DNA from: Bacteroidales bacterium
Lineage (GTDB): Bacteria; Bacteroidota; Bacteroidia; Bacteroidales; F082
DNA length: 7,047 bases
Assembly: GCA_029933565.1 (NCBI GenBank)
Contig: JAOZNY010000099.1
Coordinates: forward strand, 1 to 7,047
Direction: 5' to 3'
In this document: positions 1 to 6,618 of the stretch, piece by piece
Layout: every line of letters starts with the position of its first letter
Position numbering within the stretch: the stretch's first letter is position 1
The notes under the pieces: model-generated
The model's input: only the letters and a program-made list of their open reading frames with translations
Database searches by the model: none
Told to the model about the DNA's origin: nothing
Translations under genes and position numbers: made by a program

Positions 1-84
1 TCATTCTGAACTTTAGTGAAGAATCTCTATTTAGCAGTCAGACTGCACTTCTGATTTTAATTCCAAATAAAAATATCAGAATGA
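1..84. repeat. Intergenic inverted-repeat element
   Basis: The first nine bases (TCATTCTGA) are the exact reverse complement of bases 76-84 (TCAGAATGA), enclosing about 66 bp. Inside lies a second perfect palindrome at 34-46. The right end touches the stop codon of the lipoprotein gene without a spare base. From general memory, Bacteroidota intergenic regions often carry repeats with a TCATTCTGA...GAAGAATCT core and an inverted end, and bases 1-28 fit that pattern; this family assignment is inference. Because the left end coincides with the window edge, the element may extend further. It could act as a read-through or terminating structure for the lipoprotein transcript, but the long loop and lack of a clean U-run make that uncertain. 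Confidence 0.55.
34..46. repeat. Short perfect hairpin inside the 1-84 element
   Basis: GCAGTC and GACTGC form a perfect 6-1-6 palindrome, which as RNA would fold to a five-pair stem with a three-base loop. It lies about 39 bp past the stop codon of the minus-strand lipoprotein gene. No T-run follows it on the minus strand, so it is not a standard intrinsic terminator. It may only be part of the larger repeat. Confidence 0.4.
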
Positions 85-573
85 CTATTTATCAACAGTT
101 CCGGTAAAGTTTATTGATTTGCCATTATAATAGCCAACCGCAACAACATTAAATGTAGCACTGAAATTTGATTCAGATGCTTGAGTTAAAGTAATTGTAC
201 CCGATTGTGATTTGTAAAACTCATTCTCACCATTTGTTAGATTCTCCAGTATTAACTCCACAAATCCTGGTTCGCCGCTGCCACAATTATATGTGCCAGT
301 TGTAATAGCTTGATTATTAACCGCGCTAATACTCATGTCAAACCCAATATCAGTTGTCGATTCACGAGCCCAAAAGGAAATAGAAGTTGTGGGGTCGTAA
401 TTATAAGTTGTTACATTGTCAAAACAAAATGTTTGTTCAATATTACCTGTAGCAGTTGCTGTTGCAATTCCATTGCAATTTGGAATTGGATCTTCGGTTT
501 CGCATTGTGAACTCATTAAAGTAATCAAGCCTAAGGAAAGGCCTAGCAGAAACATAATCTTTCTAAATCTCAT
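85..573 (-). CDS. Small putative lipoprotein, unknown function
   Basis: This encodes a 162-residue protein. Residues 1-23 form a lipoprotein-type signal: a basic start (MRFRK), a hydrophobic stretch rich in Leu, Ile and Gly, then Ser-Ser-Gln before Cys24. The lipobox is loose, but Cys24 is followed by Glu-Thr-Glu-Asp, which resembles the acidic export signal described for surface-exposed Bacteroidota lipoproteins. Outer-membrane anchoring, possibly on the cell surface, is therefore inferred. The mature part is rich in Thr, Ser, Asn and aromatic residues in alternating beta-strand patterns, with three more cysteines (33, 50, 97). The tail has an SGTITLT strand followed by a Gly-containing strand pair, as in small beta-sandwich lipoproteins common in the phylum. 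No enzyme motif is visible. The start is the only Met before the signal. The gene is divergent from the propeller gene. I see only a one-mismatch -7 candidate upstream (TATTTTTA at 603-596, minus strand). Confidence 0.8.
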   Translation of the reverse strand: MRFRKIMFLLGLSLGLITLMSSQCETEDPIPNCNGIATATATGNIEQTFCFDNVTTYNYDPTTSISFWARESTTDIGFDMSISAVNNQAITTGTYNCGSGEPGFVELILENLTNGENEFYKSQSGTITLTQASESNFSATFNVVAVGYYNGKSINFTGTVDK

Positions 574-635
574 ATTTTTTGGTTTTAGTGAGCCATAAAA
601 ATAGTAAGAAATACTTTAAGAATTATTATAAATTA

Positions 636-666
636 TTTAGTTCAACTGAACAAATCACTAATTTTG
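636..666 (+). promoter_or_regulatory. Bacteroidota-type promoter for the propeller gene
   Basis: TAATTTTG at 659-666 matches the Bacteroidota -7 consensus TAnnTTTG exactly. A TTTA at 636-639, 19 bp upstream, is an acceptable -33 box (consensus TTTG). Transcription would begin at about 670-673, giving a leader of about 12-15 nt before the ATG at 685. The in-frame TTG at 664 lies inside the -7 element, so it cannot be translated from this promoter. The call rests on consensus matching only, and such matches occur by chance in AT-rich DNA. Confidence 0.5.
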
Positions 667-684
667 TTCATTAATCTGTTAATT

Positions 685-3237
685 ATGAATAGACATATAT
701 TTTTCTTTCTTATTTTCTTTTTAGGAATTGGAATTATTTTTATTGTTGAAAGAAACCAAAGTGATAAGGTGAGTGAAGAAGTTGGCAAACTTCCCAATGA
801 CTACTTCTTCCGACAGCGAGCATTTCCTTTTAAAAGTATTAATCACCAAGCATATTTGTCAGCAGTTAAAACCGCAAAGCAACAAAGGGCAGAATCAGCA
901 AATAGAGAAGAAGTCGCCTGGGAATTTGCAGGGCCTACAAATATTGAAGGCAGAATTACAGATATTGAAATTCAGGGTGGAACATCAACTATTTTTATTG
1001 GTTCTGCAAATGGTGGGGTTTTTCAAAGGTCAATGGAGAATGGTATTTGGGAAGCAGTTTTCGATAATGAAACAAGTCTTTCAATTGGCGATATTGCAAT
1101 TTCCCCATCTAGTCCAGAGGTTATTTACGTTGGCACAGGAGAAGCAAATGCAGGTGGGGGATCACTGGCCTACGACGGAACAGGAATTTTTAAGAGCACC
1201 GATTCAGGAGAAAACTGGGAAAATATTGGTCTTGAAAATAGTGGCTCAATTGGTAGAATGGTAGTTCATCCAACAAACCCTGATATTGTTTACGTTGCGG
1301 CAATGGGAAGGCTTTTTGCCGATGGAAGTCAGGGAGGCATATTCAAAACGGTTGACGGTGGTGAAAGTTGGGAACAGAAATTATTTATCTCCGATTCAAC
1401 TGGTGCCATTGATATAGTAATTGATTCCGAGAATCCTGAAACAGTTTATGCTGCAATGTGGGAAAGGGTGCGTAGACCTGGAAGGAGAAGTTACGGAGGA
1501 ACAACATCAGGCATTTTTAAATCCAGCAATGGAGGTGAAAATTGGAATGAACTCACTAACGGGCTTCCTACCGATCCAGAAGAAAAAGGGCGTATTGGAA
1601 TTGATATTTCTCAAAGCAACCCAAATGTACTTTATGCCGTTTATGCCGATAGTATTGGGTATTTTAATGGAGTTTTTAAAACCTTAAACGGTGGCGAATC
1701 GTGGATGCAGGTGGATAACGGACTTGGCTCAGATGTTTTTTCATCTTTTGGCTGGTGGTTTGGCCGCATAAAAGTTGATCCTCTTGATTATAATACTGCA
1801 TATTTAATTGGACTTTATCTTCACAAAACCACGAATGGAGGTAGCAGTTGGAGCGATATTTCAGGATGGGATATGCACGTTGACCAACATGCTGTGGCAA
1901 TTAATCCCGAAAACAGCAATCAGGTTTATGCCGGAAATGATGGTGGCTTTTATTATTCAGCAAATGGTGGAAATTCCTGGGGATGGACAGAAGATGCTCC
2001 AATTACCCAGTTTTATACCTGCGAAGTTGATGAACAATTTCCCGAAAGGATTTATGGAGGTACACAGGATAATGGCACCAACCGTACTATGACAGGTCAA
2101 CTTGATGACTGGGACAGAATTTACGGAGGTGATGGTTTTAGGGTTTTGGTCGACCCGATTGATAATGATTTTGTTTATGCTGAATATCAATACGGTGGGC
2201 TGGCAAGGTCAATAAATGGGGGAGATTCGTTTCTGTCGGCTACAAACGGAATTTCCGGTTCTGATAGATTTAACTGGAATTGCCCACTTACCTTCGACCC
2301 ATTAAATCCCCAAATTCTATATTTTGGGACTAATAAATTATACAAATCAACTGATAGGGCTGATTCCTGGTTAGCAATTAGTGGTGACCTGACCAATGGA
2401 AATGAGCCCGGAAATATTGCTTACAACACTCTTACAACAATCTCTGTTTCCTTATTTAGTGGTGATTATATTTATACTGGAAGCGATGATGGAAATGTTT
2501 GGTTTACACACAATGGGGGTGATAGTTGGGAGAATATTTCAGCAGATTTACCAAACAGATGGGTAAGTAGTGTGGCTGCTGATCTTTACGAACAAGATGC
2601 TGTTTATGTTACTTTTTCAGGTTATCGCTGGGATGATTATTTGCCTCATGTTTTTCGCTCCAACAATAACGGACAAACATGGACTGACATTTCATCTAAC
2701 CTTCCCGAAGCACCTGTAAACGAAATTGTTGTTGATCCAGAGAAACCTGGCTATTTGTATGTTGCTACTGATTTTGGGGTTTATTACTCCACAAATCTTG
2801 GTGAGAATTGGCTTCCGGCTGGAACTGAAATACCAATGATTGTTGTAAACGATTTAAGATTGCACAACCCAACACGGAAACTTTTGGCAGCAACTTTTGG
2901 CAGAGGAATTTATACTTTAGATTTATCACTTTTAACGAGTGTTGGTTCTAACAAGCAAATTGCAACAGATGACTTGAAGTGTTACCCAAATCCGTTTTCA
3001 ACTGAATTGAATATTAAAATTTCAGAGGAGTTTGTTGGGGAAAAAGTTGTAGTGGAAATAATGGATTTGCAAGGGCGGATTGTTACAACTATTTTTAATG
3101 GAATTGTCAATAATAATTTACAGGAAATAAGTTGGAATGGTACAGATAACAAAGGAAATCAGCAACCTAAAGGCATTTATTTAGTACAGGTTGTTTTGGA
3201 AAGCAAGACATTGATCGGTAGAATTGTTTTCAATTGA
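685..3237 (+). CDS. Asp-box beta-propeller protein with type IX secretion tail
   Basis: This encodes an 850-residue protein related to the sortilin/BNR 'glycosyl hydrolase' propellers of Bacteroidota. Residues 1-20 are a basic start plus a long hydrophobic run. From about residue 78 to 750 there are eleven Asp-box-like hairpins (pattern S/T-x-D/N-x-G-x-S/T-W) starting near residues 171, 222, 280, 333, 382, 425, 509, 555, 608, 659 and 702. Most are preceded by a strand of the type P-x-x-P-x-x-hydrophobic-Y. The box at 509 has Phe for Trp, and the one at 555 has Ala for Gly. About eleven blade units suggest one large or two stacked propellers. Residues 766-850 form a type A sorting domain: YPNPF, then GRIV, a PKGIYLVQV strand and a terminal GRIVFN. 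This predicts export through the type IX system and surface attachment or release. An Arg-rich loop lies at 261-268. No catalytic residues are evident, so the hydrolase label common in the family should not be taken as activity; ligand or carbohydrate binding is as likely. I chose the ATG at 685 over the TTG at 664 because the latter lies within the promoter match. Confidence 0.9.
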   Translation: MNRHIFFFLIFFLGIGIIFIVERNQSDKVSEEVGKLPNDYFFRQRAFPFKSINHQAYLSAVKTAKQQRAESANREEVAWEFAGPTNIEGRITDIEIQGGTSTIFIGSANGGVFQRSMENGIWEAVFDNETSLSIGDIAISPSSPEVIYVGTGEANAGGGSLAYDGTGIFKSTDSGENWENIGLENSGSIGRMVVHPTNPDIVYVAAMGRLFADGSQGGIFKTVDGGESWEQKLFISDSTGAIDIVIDSENPETVYAAMWERVRRPGRRSYGGTTSGIFKSSNGGENWNELTNGLPTDPEEKGRIGIDISQSNPNVLYAVYADSIGYFNGVFKTLNGGESWMQVDNGLGSDVFSSFGWWFGRIKVDPLDYNTAYLIGLYLHKTTNGGSSWSDISGWDMHVDQHAVAINPENSNQVYAGNDGGFYYSANGGNSWGWTEDAPITQFYTCEVDEQFPERIYGGTQDNGTNRTMTGQLDDWDRIYGGDGFRVLVDPIDNDFVYAEYQYGGLARSINGGDSFLSATNGISGSDRFNWNCPLTFDPLNPQILYFGTNKLYKSTDRADSWLAISGDLTNGNEPGNIAYNTLTTISVSLFSGDYIYTGSDDGNVWFTHNGGDSWENISADLPNRWVSSVAADLYEQDAVYVTFSGYRWDDYLPHVFRSNNNGQTWTDISSNLPEAPVNEIVVDPEKPGYLYVATDFGVYYSTNLGENWLPAGTEIPMIVVNDLRLHNPTRKLLAATFGRGIYTLDLSLLTSVGSNKQIATDDLKCYPNPFSTELNIKISEEFVGEKVVVEIMDLQGRIVTTIFNGIVNNNLQEISWNGTDNKGNQQPKGIYLVQVVLESKTLIGRIVFN

Positions 3238-3376
3238 TTTGTGGTTGTGATGCACTTTCTTCAGTAGGTTAGGTGAGGTCTGAGGAAGCCCTACTTCACC
3301 AGTTTCGGCATGACAGTTTCACGTAAATGACGCAAAGATTTAATGCAAAAACATGCTAATAAAAATTTAAAAAAAA

Positions 3377-3416
3377 CTCTGCGAATCTTAGTGTTTCTCT
3401 GTGAGCCTTAGCGTTA
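3377..3416. repeat. Degenerate 20-bp tandem direct repeat
   Basis: Two adjacent 20-bp units (3377-3396 and 3397-3416) share 15 of 20 positions, and four of the five differences are transitions. Each begins CTCTG and contains a CTTAG core. The repeat lies in the 216-bp convergent spacer between the propeller and SIMPL genes. It resembles the CTCTGTG/CACAGAG-type degenerate intergenic repeats I recall from Bacteroidota genomes; that link is inference. The upstream segment around 3320-3346, with ACGCAAAGATT, may be a diverged arm of the same family. The rest of the spacer (3238-3376 and 3417-3453) has no ORF and no convincing terminator that I can see. Confidence 0.5.
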
Positions 3417-3453
3417 TTAAATTGTGTGAATAAATGTAGCCTCCTTACCTAAA

Positions 3454-4173
3454 TCAATCAACCAAATAATATTCCATGGTAGTAACTACCCTTACCTTTT
3501 TTATGTGGGGAGTATTGCTGTCGCGGTCGAAAATTGAAAACTGACCCTGATAAGCAGATTTAATTTTTCCTAGTTTGCTATCTGAGTCGGCAGCAAATTT
3601 CTGCGCGACTTCCCTTGCTTTTCCTGTGGCTTCTTCCACCATTTCTGGTTTAATTTCATTTAGTCCGGTAAACAAAAACTCTGTTCTGTTGTCCCAGTTC
3701 TGTGGTTCGATGGCTACACCTTTTTTGCCCAAATCGCCTATTTTATTCATGATTTTCATTACCAAATCAACTTTGTTGGAATAAACCGTGATTGTGTTTT
3801 TTAAAACATAACGAAACCTTAGGTTGGGATTTGAATAGTTTTCGGCAGCACGGTCTTTGGCAACAAACTGTCCTGTGCTAATTTCATCCGCATCAAAACC
3901 ACTGTTTATCAGAAAATCCTTGACCATCAATTGTTTCTTTTCCATCTCTTCATAAAGCAAATTAAGGTCGTTGTTGTGAACCTGTTTGTAGGTTATTGGC
4001 CAAATGGCGATATTAGCCTTCACCTCTTTTTCGGCAAGCCCTTTTACGTTAACCACCCTATCGCGCGATTTATAATATTTTACCGATGTTAGAATGAAGT
4101 AGCCTAAAACCGTCAAGCCAATGGCAATAAAAAGGCCAATAGCTGCATTGGAGTCTTTTGATTTAAGTGTCAT
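3454..4173 (-). CDS. Membrane-anchored SIMPL (DUF541) domain protein
   Basis: This encodes a 239-residue protein. After a short polar start, residues 10-33 form one strongly hydrophobic segment (AAIGLFIAIGLTVLGYFIL), with no cleavage site apparent. This predicts an inner-membrane anchor with the remainder in the periplasm. From about residue 40 the chain follows the SIMPL/DUF541 pattern: a VKGLAEKEVKA opening strand where relatives have a V.G.G-type motif, a middle section with the conserved spacing of helices and strands, then an ATGKAREVAQKFAADSDSKLGKI helix-strand unit and a closing RVVTTMEYYL strand. Family members include E. coli YggE, and their biochemical role is poorly defined; links to oxidative stress and envelope assembly have been proposed. 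No catalytic motif is seen. The gene is divergent from rlmN across 39 bp, so the two may share control. The ATG at 4173-4171 gives a full-length family match and sits about 12 nt after a plausible transcription start. Confidence 0.87.
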   Translation of the reverse strand: MTLKSKDSNAAIGLFIAIGLTVLGYFILTSVKYYKSRDRVVNVKGLAEKEVKANIAIWPITYKQVHNNDLNLLYEEMEKKQLMVKDFLINSGFDADEISTGQFVAKDRAAENYSNPNLRFRYVLKNTITVYSNKVDLVMKIMNKIGDLGKKGVAIEPQNWDNRTEFLFTGLNEIKPEMVEEATGKAREVAQKFAADSDSKLGKIKSAYQGQFSIFDRDSNTPHIKKVRVVTTMEYYLVD

Positions 4174-4177
4174 ATTA

Positions 4178-4207
4178 TTCGTTTATCCTGCAAAAATAAT
4201 AACTTTG
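4178..4207 (+). promoter_or_regulatory. Candidate rlmN promoter, predicted leaderless
   Basis: TAACTTTG at 4200-4207 is an exact match to the Bacteroidota -7 consensus TAnnTTTG. A partial -33 box, TTCG at 4178-4181, lies 18 bp upstream. The element ends five bases before the rlmN ATG, so transcription would start at or within two bases of the start codon. There is no room for a ribosome binding site. This is consensus-based evidence; chance matching in AT-rich DNA is possible. Confidence 0.5.
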
Positions 4208-4221
4208 CTGCAATGAAGAAA
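4191..4221 (-). promoter_or_regulatory. Candidate promoter for the SIMPL-domain gene
   Basis: On the minus strand, TATTTTTG (4198-4191) matches TAnnTTTG exactly. TTTC (4221-4218), 19 bp upstream, can serve as a -33 box, and it lies inside the first codons of rlmN. Predicted transcription starts at about 4187-4184, leaving a leader of about 11-14 nt. The element is separated by a single base from the oppositely directed rlmN -7 element, so polymerase is unlikely to occupy both at once. Confidence 0.45.
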
Positions 4222-5241
4222 TATTTATTTGGACAAACACTTAATCAGTTGCAGCAAGTTGTTGCCGAACTTGGTTTACCAAAGTTTACGGCAAAGCAAA
4301 TTGCTACTTGGCTTTATAAAAGTGAAATTGATTCAATCGATGAAATGAGTAATCTGTCGAAGGTGGCAAGAACAAAGTTGAATGAAATTTACGATTTTGG
4401 TCTGGAAAAACCTTTAAAGGTCTCTACATCGGTTGACGGCACAAAAAAATATCTTTTTAAGGTTGGAGAACTTCAGTTTATTGAAGCAGCCTTAATCCCC
4501 GAAACTTTGCGTTCCACCTTATGCGTTTCCACCCAAGTGGGATGTAAAATGGGCTGTAAGTTTTGTGCAACCGGGAAACAGGGCTTTCAGGCAAACCTTA
4601 GCACTAATCAGATTTTAAATCAATTAAGGAGTATTCCCGAGTTTTCTTCTGTAAGCAATTTGGTTTATATGGGCATGGGCGAGCCACTGGACAATTTGGA
4701 GAACCTAATGAACAGTCTGGAAGTTTTCACTTCTGACTGGGGATACGCATGGAGCCCTAAACGGATAAATGTTTCAAGTATTGGAGTTGTTCCCGCAATG
4801 AAGCATTTTATTGAGAATTCAGATTGCCATCTGGCCATAAGCCTGCATAATCCTTTTGACGATGAGCGTTCGGCAATTATGCCTGTTAATAATAAATATC
4901 ATGTTAAGGAAATAATCGACGAATTGCGGAAGCATGATTTTGGAAGGCAACGCAGAATTTCTTTTGAGTACATTGTTTTTAGTGGAATGAACGATACTCC
5001 AAGGCATGTTAAGGAAATTGTGAGATTGTTGAATGGTTTACGTTGCAGGATAAATTTGATACGCTGGCATAATATTCCCGGTGCCGATTATCCTGGTACT
5101 AATGAAAAACGAATTCTTGAATTTCAACAAGAATTAATGTCAAAAGGTATAACAACCACTATCAGGGCATCGCGCGGACAGGATATTGATGCTGCCTGTG
5201 GGTTGCTTTCGACTAAGGAGATGGTTAAGAATAAGGATTGA
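4213..5241 (+). CDS. rlmN: Dual-specificity RNA methyltransferase RlmN
   Basis: This 342-residue radical-SAM enzyme methylates carbon 2 of A2503 in 23S rRNA and, in characterised relatives, A37 of some tRNAs. The cluster motif CxxxCxxC is Cys111, Cys115 and Cys118. The two extra catalytic cysteines of the RlmN mechanism are present: Cys104 (in TLCVSTQVGC, equivalent to E. coli Cys118) and Cys329 (in DIDAACG, equivalent to Cys355, which carries the methyl). The SAM-binding GEP motif is in MGMGEPLDN (Glu157). The N-terminal helical part (LPKFTAKQIATWLYK) is typical. Length is near the family norm. An intact second cysteine pair and the A2503-type tail favour RlmN over Cfr, which gives C8 methylation and antibiotic resistance, though I could not run a phylogeny. 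The start is the only sensible Met and is right after a -7 promoter element. The cytosolic product acts on ribosomal RNA. Confidence 0.95.
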   Translation: MKKYLFGQTLNQLQQVVAELGLPKFTAKQIATWLYKSEIDSIDEMSNLSKVARTKLNEIYDFGLEKPLKVSTSVDGTKKYLFKVGELQFIEAALIPETLRSTLCVSTQVGCKMGCKFCATGKQGFQANLSTNQILNQLRSIPEFSSVSNLVYMGMGEPLDNLENLMNSLEVFTSDWGYAWSPKRINVSSIGVVPAMKHFIENSDCHLAISLHNPFDDERSAIMPVNNKYHVKEIIDELRKHDFGRQRRISFEYIVFSGMNDTPRHVKEIVRLLNGLRCRINLIRWHNIPGADYPGTNEKRILEFQQELMSKGITTTIRASRGQDIDAACGLLSTKEMVKNKD

Positions 5242-5271
5242 GGTTGAGATAGAGGTTAAGGTTAAGAGTAA
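5236..5271. repeat. Hexanucleotide tandem array at the rlmN 3' end
   Basis: Six contiguous 6-bp units fit the consensus GGTTRA with substitutions; two units (5254-5259, 5260-5265) are identical GGTTAA. The first unit contains the rlmN stop codon. A further GGTTAA plus GAATAA at 5223-5234, one base out of phase, suggests the array extends back into the last four codons. Beyond it, 5272-5335 is a spacer with no gene; a GGAGGAG at 5306-5312 lies 23 nt before the ltaE ATG, too far for a normal ribosome binding site. Confidence 0.6.
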
Positions 5272-5335
5272 TTTGCAAACTTATTCCAGACTAAATAAGA
5301 ATTGAGGAGGAGTTAAATATAAAGCAAAACATTTA

Positions 5336-6385
5336 ATGGAAAATAAAAAATCATTTGCCAGCGATAACTGGTCGGGGGCATGCCCTGAAATTATGCAGGC
5401 CTTAAATAATGCTAATGCAGGTCATAATGAGGCTTACGGCGAACTCGATGATATTTACACAAATCGTGCAATAAAAAAGTTTAAAGAAAATTTTGGGGAA
5501 AACATTGCCGTATTTTTCGTTTATAACGGAACAGCCGCCAACGTGCTTGGGGTTTCGCATTTAATGAATTCCTACCACGCAATTGTTGCTGCCAAAACTG
5601 CCCACCTCAACGAAGATGAATGTGCTGCCCCCGAGAAATTTATAGGGACAAAAGTGTTGGAAATTGAAACGGAAGATGGTAAAATAAAACCTGAGCAGAT
5701 AGAACCATTTATGCAGAGTATAGGTTTTCAGCATCATGCTCAACCAAAAATAATTTCCATTTCTCAGGTAACCGAAATGGGAACTATTTATACACCAGAA
5801 GAAATTAAAGCATTGGCGGATTTTGCCCATGCAAACAACATGTTTCTTCATCTTGACGGTGCCAGAATTGCAAATGCAGTAGTGGCCTTAAATACTGATT
5901 TTAAGACAATGGTAACTGAAACAGGTGTGGATGTAGTTTCGTTTGGAGGAACAAAAAATGGTTTGATGTTTGGTGAAGCAGTAATTTTTATGAATAAAGA
6001 ACTTGCTGTTGATTTTGAGTATAGGCGCAAACAAGGGATGCAACTCCATTCTAAAATGAGATTTATTACTACTCAGTTTGAGAGATATTTAACCGATGAT
6101 TTGTGGAAAAAGAATGCCCTTCAGGCCAATGCAATGGCACAACTTCTTAAAAGGGGGATTGAAACAATTCCGCAACTAGAAGTTTCACAGGAAGTTGCAG
6201 CAAATGGTGTATTTGTTTTTATGCCAGCCGAACTAATCCCAAAAATTCAAAAGCGTTATTTTTTCCATGTTTGGAATGAATCACCAATAGGAAAGCCCGG
6301 AATGAAGGAAGTACGACTAATGTGCTCATGGGATACCACTAAAGAAGACATTGAGGGATTTATTAGTGAACTCAAGAAATCCTAG
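5336..6385 (+). CDS. ltaE: Low-specificity L-threonine aldolase
   Basis: This 349-residue pyridoxal-phosphate enzyme splits L-threonine (and allo-threonine) into glycine and acetaldehyde. Its fold is the beta-eliminating lyase type I fold. The visible signature set is a YNGTAANV phosphate-contact loop (residues 63-70), an AKTAHLNEDECAA segment with His90 in the position of the cofactor-stacking histidine, HLDGARIANA with Asp174 and Arg177, and SFGGTKNG with Lys207 as the Schiff-base lysine. Length matches family members of about 340-350 residues. The C-terminal PAELIPKI...MCSWDTT stretch is also typical. The cytosolic enzyme would feed glycine and one-carbon metabolism. It lies downstream of rlmN in the same direction with a 94-bp gap, so co-transcription is possible but unproven. 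A partial -7 match (TAATTTG, 5269-5275) overlaps the repeat array. I chose the ATG at 5336 because it precedes the conserved SFASDNWSGACPEI start. Confidence 0.93.
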   Translation: MENKKSFASDNWSGACPEIMQALNNANAGHNEAYGELDDIYTNRAIKKFKENFGENIAVFFVYNGTAANVLGVSHLMNSYHAIVAAKTAHLNEDECAAPEKFIGTKVLEIETEDGKIKPEQIEPFMQSIGFQHHAQPKIISISQVTEMGTIYTPEEIKALADFAHANNMFLHLDGARIANAVVALNTDFKTMVTETGVDVVSFGGTKNGLMFGEAVIFMNKELAVDFEYRRKQGMQLHSKMRFITTQFERYLTDDLWKKNALQANAMAQLLKRGIETIPQLEVSQEVAANGVFVFMPAELIPKIQKRYFFHVWNESPIGKPGMKEVRLMCSWDTTKEDIEGFISELKKS

Positions 6386-6459
6386 AGATTTAATAGAGCA
6401 TTCCAAAATGCCATAAAGGCACAGTATTGCTATTTCCAAACTCAATATTATCTTTAACT

Positions 6460-6519
6460 AAATAAATGCACAGTGCAGTATGCAAAAAACAAAATAAATG
6501 CACGATGAGCATTGCAAAC
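6460..6519. repeat. Imperfect 28-bp direct repeat, period 32
   Basis: Copies at 6460-6487 and 6492-6519 match at 20 of 28 positions: a shared 12-bp head (AAATAAATGCAC), a TG, and a TGCAAA block near the end. The first copy contains the perfect palindrome TGCAC-A-GTGCA at 6467-6477, and TGCA recurs every seven bases (6467, 6474, 6481). This lies in the 233-bp convergent spacer between ltaE and mutS2. The rest of that spacer shows only small hairpins. Confidence 0.45.
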
Positions 6520-6576
6520 AGAGGATTTTATTTTAGAAATATTCAAATATCAACAGATTCCAAGTGCCTGGGGAAG

Positions 6577-6616
6577 CAATTAAACAATAGAACAATCAAA
6601 CAATCGAGCAATCGAA
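6577..6616. repeat. Octanucleotide tandem array after the mutS2 stop
   Basis: Five contiguous 8-bp units start CAAT and fit CAATNRAA with one exception (the fourth unit ends GAG). Read on the minus strand this is a run of ATTG-ending units starting two bases after the mutS2 stop codon. From memory, similar ATTG/CAAT arrays occur in intergenic DNA of Bacteroidota; that is not tested here. It could form no strong stem on its own. Confidence 0.6.
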
Positions 6617-6618
6617 CT

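Noticed and set aside
664..684. TTG start at 664 giving a 7-residue longer propeller protein
   Set aside because: The TTG lies inside the -7 promoter match (659-666), and the ATG at 685 gives a normal basic-plus-hydrophobic N-terminus.
773..2396. Other-frame open reading frames inside the propeller gene
   Set aside because: They overlap a gene with strong repeat and sorting-domain evidence and show no motifs of their own.
4213..5241. Cfr-type resistance methyltransferase instead of RlmN
   Set aside because: The motif spacing and the flanking sequence (TLCVSTQVGC, DIDAACG) fit RlmN, and the setting is chromosomal with no mobile-element signs; a phylogeny would settle it.
5306..5312. GGAGGAG as a Shine-Dalgarno site for ltaE
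   Set aside because: It is 23 nt before the ATG, too far, and no in-frame start closer to it leads into the conserved N-terminus.
6398..6421. Small hairpins after the ltaE stop (GCATT/AATGC and TGCC/GGCA) as a terminator
   Set aside because: The stems have only four or five pairs, overlap each other, and no T-run follows.
6460..6616. CRISPR array
   Set aside because: The repeats are only two imperfect copies or contiguous 8-bp units without spacers, and there are no cas genes.
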